53,011 nucleotides of DNA from assembly GCF_000003815.2 (NCBI RefSeq), contig NC_049986.1:8097588-8150598 (forward strand). The letters are read 5' to 3'. Source of the stretch: Branchiostoma floridae (taxonomy: Eukaryota; Chordata; Leptocardii; Amphioxiformes; Branchiostomatidae). Of this stretch, positions 41,226 to 53,011 are shown piece by piece; the first letter of the stretch is position 1, and each line of letters starts with the position of its first letter. Position numbers and translations under genes: made by a program. The notes under the pieces were generated by a model that was given only the letters and a program-made list of their open reading frames with translations, made no database searches and was not told the origin of the DNA.

Positions 41226-44200
41226 TAAACAGTGACACCGCTGATAAAGTAGCGTTCCAGAACTTCGACATTCGGGGTGAGCTTCAATGTTTTAAAGCCT
41301 TGTCAAAAAGTTACTAAGTAATTTTTGGCAGTGAAATGATTTTCTACGCTATGCCCATGGGTTGTACTATGCACTTCAAGTCTTAAAAGTAACGCACATT
41401 TTGTAATTTGGACGCCATGACGTGTGGAAGTTAAAATATACAATGACACCGCTGATAAAGTAGCGTTCCAGAACTTTGACATTAGGGGTGAGCTTCAATG
41501 TTTTAAAGCCTTGTCAAAAAGTTACTAAGTAATTTTTGGCAGTGAAATGACTTTGTGAGCTATGCCCATGGGTTGTACTATGCACTTCAAGTCATAAAAG
41601 TAACGCACATTTTGTAATTTGGACGCCCTGACGTGTGGAAGTTAAAAGATATACAGTGACACCGGTGCTGATAAAGTAGCGTTCCAGAACTTCGACATTC
41701 CCGGTGAGGTTCAATGTTTTAAAGCCTTGTCAAAACGTTACTAAGTAATTTTTGGCAGTGAAATGACTTTCTGTTATACTATGCACTTCAAGTCATAAAA
41801 GTAACGCACATTTTGTACTTTGGACGCCATGACGTGTGGAAGTTAAAATATACGGTGACACCGCTGATAAAGTAGCGTTCCAGAACTTCGACATTCCCGG
41901 TGAGCTTCAATGTTTTAAAACCTTGTCAAAAAGTTACTAAGTAATTTTTGGCAGTGAAATGACTTTCTAAGCTATGCCCATGGGTTGTACTATACACTTC
42001 AAGTCATAAAAGTAACGCACATTTTGTAATTTAATTTGGACGCCATGACGTGTGGAAGTTAAAATATACAGTGACACCGCTGATAAAGTAGCGTTCCAGA
42101 ACTTCGAGATTCGGGGTGAGCTTCAATGTTTTAAAGCCTTGTCAAAAAGTTACTAAGTAATTTTTGGCAGTGAAATACTTTTACGCTATGCCATGGGTTG
42201 TACTGTGCACTTCATGTCATAAAAGTAACGCACATTTTGTAATTTGGACGCCATGACGTGTGGAAGTTAAAATATACAGTGACACCGTTGATAAAGTAGC
42301 GTTCCAGAACTTCGACAATCCCGGTGAGCTTCAATGTTTTAAAGCCTTGTCAAAAAGTTACTAAGTATTTTTTGGCAGTGAAATGACTTTCTACGCTGTA
42401 CCCATGGGTTGTACTATGCACTTCAAGTCATAAAAGTAATGAACATTTTGTAATGTGGACGCCATGACGTGTGGAAGTTAAAAGATATACAGTGACACCG
42501 GTGCTGATAAAGTAGCGTTCCAGAACTTCGACATTCCCGGTGAGGTTCAATGTTTTAAAGACTTGTGAAACAGTTACTAAGTAATTTTTGGCAGTGAAAT
42601 GACTTTCTACGCTATACCCATGGGTTGTACTATGCACTTCAAGTCATAAAAGTAATGCATATCTTGTAATGTGGACGCCCTGACGTGTGGAAGTTAAAAT
42701 ATACAGTGACACCGCTGATAAAGTAGCGTTCCAGAACATCGACATTCGGAGTGAGCTTCAATGTTTTAAAGCCTTGTCAAAAAGTTACTAAGTAATTTTT
42801 GGCAGTGAAATGACTTCCTGAGCTATGCCCATGGGTTGTACTATGCACTTCAAGTCATAAAAGTAACGCACATTTTGTAATTTGGACGCCATGACGTGTG
42901 GAAGTTAAAATATACAGTGACACCGCTGATAAAGTAGCGTTCCAGAACTTCGACATTCGGGGTGAGCTTCAATGTTTTAAAGCCTTGTCAAAAAGTTACT
43001 AAGTAATTTTTGGTAGTGAAATGACTTTCTTCGCTATGCCCATGGGTTGTACTGTGCACTTCAAGTGATAAAAGTAACGCACATTTTGTAATTTTGTAAT
43101 TTGGACGCCATGACGTGCGGAAGTTAAAATATACAGTGACACCCCTGATAAAGTAGCGTTCCAGAACTTCCACNNNNNNNNNNNNNNNNNNNNNNNNNNN
43201 NNNNNNNNNNNNNNNNNNNNNNNNNNNNNNNNNNNNNNNNNNNNNNNNNNNNNNNNNNNNNNNNNNNNNNNNNNNNNNNNNNNNNNNNNNNNNNNNNNNN
43301 NNNNNNNNNNNNNNNNNNNNNNNNNNNNNNNNNNNNNNNNNNNNNNNNNNNNNNNNNNNNNNNNNNNNNNNNNNNNNNNNNNNNNNNNNNNNNNNNNNNN
43401 NNNNNNNNNNNNNNNNNNNNNNNNNNNNNNNNNNNNNNNNNNNNNNNNNNNNNNNNNNNNNNNNNNNNNNNNNNNNNNNNNNNNNNNNNNNNNNNNNNNN
43501 NNNNNNNNNNNNNNNNNNNNNNNNNNNNNNNNNNNNNNNNNNNNNNNNNNNNNNNNNNNNNNNNNNNNNNNNNNNNNNNNNNNNNNNNNNNNNNNNNNNN
43601 NNNNNNNNNNNNTGCGGAATGTTTTAAAGCCTTGTGAAAAAGAGTAACTAATAATAATTTTTGGTAGTGAAATGACTTTCTTCGCTATGCCCATGGGTTG
43701 TACTATGCACTTCAAGTGATGAAACTAACGCATATTTTGTAATTTGGACGCCATGACGTGTGGAAGTTAAAATATACAGTGACACCGCTGATAAAGTAGC
43801 GTTCCAGAATTTCGACATTCCGGTGAGGTTCACAATGTTTTAAAGCCTTGTGAAAAAGTTACTAAGTAATTTTTGGCAGTGAAATGACTTTCTACGCTAT
43901 GCCCATGTATTGTACTATGCACTTCAAGTGATAAAACTAACGCACATTTAGTAATTTGGACGCCATGACGTGCGGAAGATAAAATATACAGTGACACCGC
44001 TGATAAAGTAGCGTTCTAGAACTTCGACATTCCGGTGAGGTTCCCAATGTTTTAAAGCCTTGTGAAAAAGTTACTAAGTAATTTTTGGTAGTGAAATGAC
44101 TTTCTACGCTATGCCCATGTGTTGAACTATGCACTTCAAGTGATAAAAGTAACGCACATTTTGTAATTTGGACGTCATGACGTGCGGAAGTTAAAATATA

Positions 44201-47200
44201 CAGTGACACCGCTGATAAAGTAGCGTTCTAGAACTCCGAAAATCGGGTGAGGTTCAATGTTTTAAAGCCTTGTCAAAAAGTTGCTACAATAATTTTTGGT
44301 AGTGAAATGACTTTCTTCGCTATGCCCATGGGTTGTACTATGCACTTCAAGTGATAAAAGTAACGCACATTTTGTAATTTGGATGCCGTGACGTGCGGAA
44401 GTTAAAATTTACAGTGACACCGCTGATAAAGTAGCGTTCCAGAACTTCGACATTCGGGGTGAGGTTCAGTGTTTTAAAGCCTTGTGAAAAAGTTACTAAG
44501 TAATTTTTGGCAGTGAAATGACTTTCTAAGCTATGCCCATATGTTGTACTATGCACTTCAAGTGATAAAAGTAACGCACATTTTGTAATTTGGACGCCAT
44601 GACGTGCGGAAGTTAAAATATACAGTGACACCGCTGATAAAGTAGCGTTCCAGAACTTCGACATTCCCGGTGAGGTTCAATGTTTTAAAGCCTTGTGAAA
44701 AAGTTACTAAGTAATTTTTGGCAGTGAAATGACTTTCTAAGCTATGCCCATATGTTGTACTATGCACTTCAAGTGATAAAAGTAACGCACATTTTGTAAT
44801 TTGGACGCCGTGACGTGCGGAAGTTAAAATTTACAGTGACACCGCTGAAAAAGTAGCGTTCCAGAACTTCGACATTCGGGGTGAGGTTCAATGTTTTAAA
44901 GCCTTGTGAAAAAGTTACTAAGTAATTTTTGGCAGTGAAATGACTTTCTAAGCTATGCCCATGGGTTGTACTATACACTTCAAGTCATAAAAGTAACGCA
45001 CATTTTGTAATTTAAGCATAATTTGTAATTTGGACGCCATGACGTGTGGAAGTTAAAATATACAGTGACACCGCTGATAAAGTAGCGTTCCAGAACTTCG
45101 AGATTCGGGGTGAGCTTCAATGTTTTAAAGCCTTGTCAAAAAGTTACTAAGTAATTTTTGGCAGTGAAATGACTTTTTACGCTATGCCCATGGGCTGTAC
45201 TGTGCACTTCAAGTCATAAAAGTAACGCACATTTTGTAATTTGGACGCCATGACGTTTGGAAGTTAAAATATACAGTGACACCGCTGATAAAGTAGCGTT
45301 CCAGAACATCGACATTCCCGGTGAGGTTCAATGTTTTAAAGCCTTGTTAAAAAGTTACTAAGTAAATTTAGGCAGTGAAATGACTTTCTACGCTATGCCC
45401 ATGAGTTGTACTATGCACTTCAAGTCATAAAAGTAATGCATATCTTGTAATGTGGACGCCCTGACGTGTGGAAGTTAAAATACACAGTGACACCGCTGAT
45501 AAAGTAGCGTTCCAGAACTTCGACATTCGGGGTCAGGTTCAATGTTTTAAAGCCTTGTCAAAAAGTTACTAAGTAATTTTTGGCAGTGAAATGACTTTCT
45601 ACGCTGTAGCCATGGCTTGTACTATGCACTNNNNNNNNNNNNNNNNNNNNNNNNNNNNNNNNNNNNNNNNNNNNNNNNNNNNNNNNNNNNNNNNNNNNNN
45701 NNNNNNNNNNNNNNNNNNNNNNNNNNNNNNNNNNNNNNNNNNNNNNNNNNNNNNNNNNNNNNNNNNNNNNNNNNNNNNNNNNNNNNNNNNNNNNNNNNNN
45801 NNNNNNNNNNNNNNNNNNNNNNNNNNNNNNNNNNNNNNNNNNNNNNNNNNNNNNNNNNNNNNNNNNNNNNNNNNNNNNNNNNNNNNNNNNNNNNNNNNNN
45901 NNNNNNNNNNNNNNNNNNNNNNNNNNNNNNNNNNNNNNNNNNNNNNNNNNNNNNNNNNNNNNNNNNNNNNNNNNNNNNNNNNNNNNNNNNNNNNNNNNNN
46001 NNNNNNNNNNNNNNNNNNNNNNNNNNNNNNNNNNNNNNNNNNNNNNNNNNNNNNNNNNNNNNNNNNNNNNNNNNNNNNNNNNNNNNNNNNNNNNNNNNNN
46101 NNNNNNNNNNNNNNNNNNNNNNNNNNNNNNNNNNNNNNNNNNNNNNNNNNNNNNNNNNNNNNNNNNNNNNNNNNNNNNNNNNNNNNNNNNNNNNNNNNNN
46201 NNNNNNNNNNNNNNNNNNNNNNNNNNNNNNNNNNNNNNNNNNNNNNNNNNNNNNNNNNNNNNNNNNNNNNNNNNNNNNNNNNNNNNNNNNNNNNNNNNTT
46301 GGACGCCATGACGTGTGGACAGTTAAAATATACAGGGACACCATTGATAAAGTAGCGTACCATAACTTCGACATTCGGGGTGAGCTTCAATGTTCTAAAG
46401 CCTTGTCAACAAGTTACTAAGTAATGTTTGGCAGTGAAATGACTTCCTACGCTATGCCCATGGGTTGTACTGTGCACTTCATGTCCATAAAAGTAACGCA
46501 CATTTTGTAATTTGGACGCCATGACGTGTNNNNNNNNNNNNNNNNNNNNNNNNNNNNNNNNNNNNNNNNNNNNNNNNNNNNNNNNNNNNNNNNNNNNNNN
46601 NNNNNNNNNNNNNNNNNNNNNNNNNNNNNNNNNNNNNNNNNNNNNNNNNNNNNNNNNNNNNNNNNNNNNNNNNNNNNNNNNNNNNNNNNNNNNNNNNNNN
46701 NNNNNNNNNNNNNNNNNNNNNNNNNNNNNNNNNNNNNNNNNNNNNNNNNNNNNNNNNNNNNNNNNNNNNNNNNNNNNNNNNNNNNNNNNNNNNNNNNNNN
46801 NNNNNNNNNNNNNNNNNNNNNNNNNNNNNNNNNNNNNNNNNNNNNNNNNNNNNNNNNNNNNNNNNNNNNNNNNNNNNNNNNNNNNNNNNNNNNNNNNNNN
46901 NNNNNNNNNNNNNNNNNNNNNNNNNNNNNNNNNNNGGACGCCATGACGTGTGGAAGTCAAAGATATACAGTGACACCGGTGCTGATAAAGTAGCGTACCA
47001 GAACTTCGACATTCCCGGTGAGCTTCAATGTTTGAAAGCCTTGTCAAAAGTAACTAAGTAATTTTGTGGCAACTAGTGAAATGACTTACTACGCTATGCC
47101 CATGGGTTGTACTATGCACTTAAGTCATAAACGTAACGCACATTCTGTAATTAGGACGCCATGACGTGTGGAAGTTAAAATATACAGTGACACCGCTGAT

Positions 47201-50200
47201 AAAGTAGCGTCCCAGAACTTCGACATTCCCGGCGAGCTTCAATGTTTTAAAGCCTTGTCAAAAAGTTACTAAGTAATTTTTGACAGTGAAATGACTTCCT
47301 GAGCTATGCCCATGGGTTATACTATGCACTTCAAGTCATAAAAGTAACGCACATTTTGTACTTTGGACGCCATGACGTGTGGAAGTTAAAATATACGGTG
47401 ACACCGCTGATAAAGTAGCGTTCCAGAACTTCGACATTCCCGGTGAGCTTCAATGTTTTAAAACCTTGTCAACAAGTTACTAAGTAATTTTTGGCAGTGA
47501 AATGACTTTCTAAGCTATGCCCATGGGTTGTACTATGCACTTCAAGTCATAAAAGTAACGCACATTTTGTAATTTGATCGGGACGCCATGACGTGTGGAA
47601 GTTATAATATGCAGTGCCAGCAATGATAAAGTAGCGTACCAGAACTTTGACATTCGAGGTGAGCTTCAATGTTTTAAAGCCTTGTCAAAAAGTTACTAAG
47701 TAATTTTTGGCAGTGAAATGACTTTTTACGCTATGCCCATGGGCTGTACTGTGCACTTCAAGTCATAAAAGTAACGCACATTTTGTAATTTGGACGCCAT
47801 GACGTTTGGAAGTTAAAATATACAGTGACACCGCTGATAAAGTAGCGTTCCAGAACATCGACATTCCCGGTGAGGTTCAATGTTTTAAAGCCTTGTTAAA
47901 AAGTTACTAAGTAAATTTAGGCAGTGAAATGACTTTCTACGCTATGCCCATGAGTTGTACTATGCACTTCAAGTCATAAAAGTAATGCATATCTTGTAAT
48001 GTGGACGCCCTGACGTGTGGAAGTTAAAATACACAGTGACACCGCTGATAAAGTAGCGTTCCAGAACTTCGACATTCGGGGTCAGGTTCAATGTTTTAAA
48101 GCCTTGTCAAAAAGTTACTAAGTAATTTTTGGCAGTGAAATGACTTTCTACGCTGTACCCATGGGTTGTACTATGCACTTCAAGTCATAAAAGTAACGCA
48201 TATTTTGTAATTTGGACGCCATGACGTGTGGAAGTTAAAATAAACAGTGACACCGTTGATAAAGTAGCGTTCCAGAACTTCGACATTCGGAGTGAGCTTC
48301 AATGTTTTAAAGCCTTGTCAAAAAGTTACTAAGTAATTTTTGGCAGTGAAATGACTTTTTACGCTATGCCCATGGGTTGTACTGTGCACTTCAAGTCATA
48401 AAAGTAACGCACATTTTGTAATTTGGACGCCATGACGTGTGGAAGTTAAAATATACAGTGACACCGTTGATAAAGTAGCGTTCCAGAACTTCGACATTCG
48501 GGGTGAGCTTCAATGTTTTAAAGCCTTGTCAAAAAGTTACTAAGTAATTTTTGGCAGTGAAATGACTTTTTACGCTATGCCCATGGGTTGTACTGTGCAC
48601 TTCAAGTCATAAAAGTAACGCACATTTTGTAATTTGGACGCCATGACGTGTGGAAGTTAAAATATACAGTGACACCGTTGATAAAGTAGCGTTCCAGAAC
48701 TTCGACATTCGGAGTGAGCTTCAATGTTTTAAAGCCTTGTCAAAAAGTTACTAAGTAATTTTTGGCAGTGAAATGACTTTTTACGCTATTCCCATGGGTT
48801 GTACTGTGCACTTCAAGTCATAAAAGTAACGCATATTTTGTAATTTGGACGCCATAACGTGTGGAAGTTAAAATATACAGTGACACCGTTGATAAAGTAG
48901 CGTTCCAGAACTTCGACATTCGGGGTGAGCTTCAATGTTTTAAAGCCTTGTCAAAAAGTTACTAAGTAATTTTTGGCAGTAAAATGACTTTTTACGCTAT
49001 GCCCATGGGTTGTACTGTGCACTTCAAGTCATAAAAGTAACGCACATTTTGTAATTTGGACGCCATGACGTGTGGAAGTTAAAATATACAGTGACACCGT
49101 TGATAAAGTAGCGTTCCANNNNNNNNNNNNNNNNNNNNNNNNNNNNNNNNNNNNNNNNNNNNNNNNNNNNNNNNNNNNNNNNNNNNNNNNNNNNNNNNNN
49201 NNNNNNNNNNNNNNNNNNNNNNNNNNNNNNNNNNNNNNNNNNNNNNNNNNNNNNNNNNNNNNNNNNNNNNNNNNNNNNNNNNNNNNNNNNNNNNNNNNNN
49301 NNNNNNNNNNNNNNNNNNNNNNNNNNNNNNNNNNNNNNNNNNNNNNNNNNNNNNNNNNNNNNNNNNNNNNNNNNNNNNNNNNNNNNNGTAATTTTTGGCA
49401 GTGAAATGACTTTTTGCGCTATGCCCATGGGTTGTGCTGTGCATTCACGTCATAAAAGTAACGCACATTTTGTATTTTGGACGCCATGACGTGTGGAAGT
49501 TAAAATATACAGTGACACCGTTGATAAAGTAGCGTTGCAGAACTTCGACATTCGGGGTGAGCTGCAATGTTTTAAAGCCTTGTCACAAAGTTACTAAGTA
49601 ATTTTTGGCAGTGAAGCGACGTTATACGCTATGCCCATGGGTTGTAGTATGCACTTCAAGTCATAAAAGTAAAGCACATTTTGTAATTTGGTCGCCATGA
49701 CGTGTGGAAGTTAAGAGATATACAGTGACACCGGCTGCTGATAAAGTAGCGTTCTAGAACTTCGACATTCTCGGTGAGCTTCAATGTTTTAAAGCCTTGT
49801 CAAAAGTTACTAAGTAATTTTTGGCAGCTAGTGAAATGACTTTCTACGCTATGCCCATGGGTTGTACTATGCACTTAAGTCATAAACGTAACGCACATTC
49901 TGTAATTAGGACGCCATGACGTGTGGAAGTTAAAATATACAGTGACACCGTTGATAAAGTAGCGTTCCAGAACCTCGACATTCGGGGTCAGGTTCAATGA
50001 TTTAAAGCCTTGTTAAAAAGTTACTAAGTAATTTTTGGCAGTGAAATGACTTTCTACGTTATGCCCATGGGTTGTACTATGCAATTCAAGATATCTAATT
50101 AACGCACATTTTGTAATTTGGACGCCATGACTTGTGGAAGTTAAAATATACAGTGACACCGCTAATAAAGTAGCGTTCCAGAACTTCGACATTCCCGGTG

Positions 50201-53011
50201 AGCTTCAATGTTTTAAAGCCTTGTCAAAAAGTTACTAAGTAATTTTTGGCAGTGAAATGATTTTCTACGCTATGCCCATGGGTTGTACTATGCACTTCAA
50301 GTCATAAAAGTAACGCACATTTTGTAATTTGGACGCCATGACGTGTGGAAGTTAAAAGATATACAGTGACACCGCTGATAAAGTAGCGTTCCAAAACTTC
50401 GACATTCGGAGTGAGCTTCAATGTTTTAAAGCCTTGTCAAAAAGTTACTAAGTAATTTTTGGCAGTGAAATGACTTTCTACGCTATGCCCATGGGTTGTA
50501 CTGTGCACTTCAAGTCATAAACGTAATGCACATTTTGTAATGTGGACGCCATGACGTGTGGAAGATAAAATATACAGTGACACCGCTGATAAAGTAGCGT
50601 TCCAGAACTTCGACATTCGGGGTGAGCTTCAATGTTTTAAAGCCTTGTCAAAAAGTTACTAAGTAATTTTTGGCAGTGAAATGACTTTTTACGCTATACC
50701 CATGGGCTGTACTGTGCACTTCAAGTCATAAAAGTAACGCACATTTTGTAATTTGGACGCCATGACGCGTGGAAGTTAAAATATTAAGTGACACCGCTGA
50801 TAAAGTAGCGTTCCAGAACTTCGACATTCGGGGTGAGCTTCAATGTTTTAAAGCCTTGTTAAAAAGTTACTAAGTAAATTTAGGCAGTGAAATGACTTTC
50901 TACGCTATGCCCATGAGTTGTACTATGCACTTCAAGTCATAAAAGTAATGCATATCTTGTAATGTGGACGCATTGACGTGTGGAAATTAAAAGATATACA
51001 GTGACACCGCTGATAAAGTAGCGTTCCAGAACTTCGACATTCGGGGTGAGCTTCAATGTTTTAAAGCCTTGTGGAAAAGTTACTAAGTAATTTTTGGCAG
51101 TGAAATGACTTTCTACGCTGTACCCATGGGTTGTACTATGCACTTCAAGTCATAAAAGTAACGCACATCTTGTAATTGGACGCCATGACGTGTGGAAGTT
51201 AAAATATACAGTGACACCGCTGATAAAGTAGCGTTCCAGAACTTCGAGATTAGGGGTCAGGTTCAACGTTTTAAAGCCTTGTCAAAAAGTTACTAAGTAA
51301 TTTTTGGCAGTGAAATGACTTTCTACGTTATGCCCATGGGTTGTACTATGCAATTCAAGATATATAATTAACGCACATTCTGTAATTTGGACGCCATGAC
51401 GTGTGGAAGTTAAAATATACAGTGACACCGTTGATAAAGTAGCGTTCCAGAACTTCGACATTCGGGGTGAGCTTCAATGTTTTAAAGCCTTGTCAAAAAG
51501 TTACTAAGTAATTTTTGGCAGTCAAGTGACTTTTTACGGTATGCCCATGGGTTGTACTGTGCACTTCAAGTCATAAAAGTAACGCACATTTTGTAATTTG
51601 GACGCCATGACGTGTGGAAGTTAAAATATACAGTGACACCGTTGATAAAGTAGCGTTCCAGAACTTCGACATTCGGGGTGAGCTTCAATGTTTTAAAGCC
51701 TTGTCAAAAAGTTACTAAGTAATATTTGGCAGTGAAATGACTTTCTACGCTATGCCCATGGGTTGTACTGTGCANNNNNNNNNNNNNNNNNNNNNNNNNN
51801 NNNNNNNNNNNNNNNNNNNNNNNNNNNNNNNNNNNNNNNNNNNNNNNNNNNNNNNNNNNNNNNNNNNNNNNNNNNNNNNNNNNNNNNNNNNNNNNNNNNN
51901 NNNNNNNNNNNNNNNNNNNNNNNNNNNNNNNNNNNNNNNNNNNNNNNNNNNNNNNNNNNNNNNNNNNNNNNNNNNNNNNNNNNNNNNNNNNNNNNNNNNN
52001 NNNNNNNNNNNNNNTTTGTAATTTGGACGCCATAACGTGTGGAAGTTAAAATATACAGTGACACCGTTGATAAAGTAGCGTTCCAGAACTTCGACATTCG
52101 GGGTGAGCTTCAATGTTTTAAAGCCTTGTCAAAAAGTTACTAAGTAATTTTAGGCAGTGAAATGACTTTCTACGCTATGCCCATGAGTTGTACTATGCAC
52201 TTCAAGTCATAAAAGTAACGCATATCTTGTAATGTGGACGCCATGACGTGTGGAAGTTAAAATACACAGTGACACCGCTGATAAAGTAGCGTTCCAGAAC
52301 TTCGACATTCGGGGTGAGGTTCAATGTTTTAAAGCCTTGTGAAAAAGTTACTAAGTAATTTTTGGCAGTGAAATGACTTTCTACGCTGTGCCCATGGGTT
52401 GTACTATGCACTTCAAGTCATAAAAGTAACGCATATTTTGTAATTTGGACGCCATGACGTGTGGAAGTTAAAATATACAGTGACACCGTTGATAAAGTAG
52501 CGTTCCAGAACTTCGACATTCGGGGTGAGCTTCAATGTTTTAAAGCCTTGTCAAAAAGTTACTAAGTAATTTTTGGCAGTGAAATGACTTTTTACGCTAT
52601 GCCCATGGGTTGTACTGTGCACTTCAAGTCATAAAAGTAACGCACATTTTGTAATTTGGACGCCATGACGTGTGGAAGTTAAAATATACAGTGACACCGT
52701 TGATAAAGTAGCGTTCCAGAACTTCGACATTCGGGGTGAGCTTCAATGTTTTAAAGCCTTGTCAAAAAGTTACTAAGTAATTTTTGGCAGTGAAATGACT
52801 TCCTACGCTATGCCCATGGGTTGTACTGTGCACTTCATGTCATAAAAGTAACGCACATTTTGTAATTTGGACGCCATGACGTGTGGAAGTTAAAATATAC
52901 AGTGACACCGTTGATAAAGTAGCGTTCCAGAACTTCGACATTCGGGGTGAGCTTCAATGTTTTAAAGCCTTGTCAAAAAAGTTACTAAGTAATTTTTGGC
53001 AGTCAAATGAC
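41226..53011. repeat. Satellite array, 211-bp unit, roughly 55 copies, running off the window
   Basis: Units share GTGACACCGCTGATAAAGTA, GTTTTAAAGCCTTGTCAAAA, GTAATTTTTGGCAGTGAAAT, ATGCCCATGGGTTGTACT and GGACGCCATGACGTGTGGAA. The step between successive copies is 211 bp where unbroken (for example 48248, 48459, 48670). Indel variants occur, such as the loss of about 20 bp near 41772 and insertions near 42028 and 45018. Variants recur at a distance, so the array has higher-order structure. All ORFs here, mostly on the minus strand, are repeat artefacts. No gene seen. The array is cut by five gaps. Confidence 0.96.
43174..43612. other. Assembly gap in the 211-bp satellite (first of five)
   Basis: N runs lie at 43174-43612, 45631-46298, 46530-46935, 49119-49387 and 51775-52014, all inside the satellite. 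Copy number and unit order across them cannot be trusted. Confidence 0.99.

Noticed and set aside
42428-52411. Many minus-strand ORFs with HSTTHGHSVESHFTAKNY-like text
   Set aside because: They are all the 211-bp satellite; several also run through gaps.

Overview
The window looks like invertebrate chordate DNA, most likely a lancelet (Branchiostoma-type). The genes are intron-rich with short GC-rich exons in AT-rich introns, and tRNA-derived SINEs, many short foldback DNA transposons and satellite arrays fill the space between them. The species call rests on the general look of the repeats and gene structure and is an inference.

Layout: (1) 1-2208 is a satellite with a 183-bp unit. (2) 2209-5470 shows no gene. 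(3) About 5472-9223 is a small plus-strand gene for a single-domain, non-secreted CAP/SCP protein of the GAPR-1/GLIPR2 type. It has a TATA/CRE-like promoter, a noncoding first exon and three coding exons, one running into an assembly gap. (4) 9246-17808 shows no gene and carries several MITE families, two SINEs, tandem pogo-like elements and a G-rich terminal-repeat element. (5) A probable promoter and noncoding exon at 18274-18474 leads through a long intron to the main gene, 23709-39203. (6) 39204-41225 holds local tandem repeats. (7) 41226-53011 is a second satellite with a 211-bp unit, five gaps and signs of higher-order repeats.

The main gene is the notable system: 28 coding exons that splice in frame (4053 nt including stop, 1350 codons) into seven CAP domains in a row. 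They are joined by disordered linkers that are basic and Ser/Pro-rich (1-3), Gly/Pro/Asp-rich (4), poly-Ser (5) and Gly-rich (6). Each module repeats the same exon plan with phases 1-1-1-2-1, so a module can be duplicated without breaking frame. Modules 2-4 are near-identical, exon 3 is homogenised across modules 1-4, and introns hold leftover exon fragments (28871, 31900), so the array looks recently and perhaps still actively rearranged. Domains 1-6 keep the four CAP cavity residues (His, Glu, Glu, His). Domain 7 has lost several of them and carries an in-frame TGA, so it is either decaying or affected by sequence errors.

Neither gene encodes a signal peptide or an N-terminal Met-Gly, so both products are expected in the cytoplasm without N-myristoylation. 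The two genes lie in the same orientation and probably share a GAPR-1-like ancestor. The single-domain gene resembles the kind of unit from which the concatemer could have grown.
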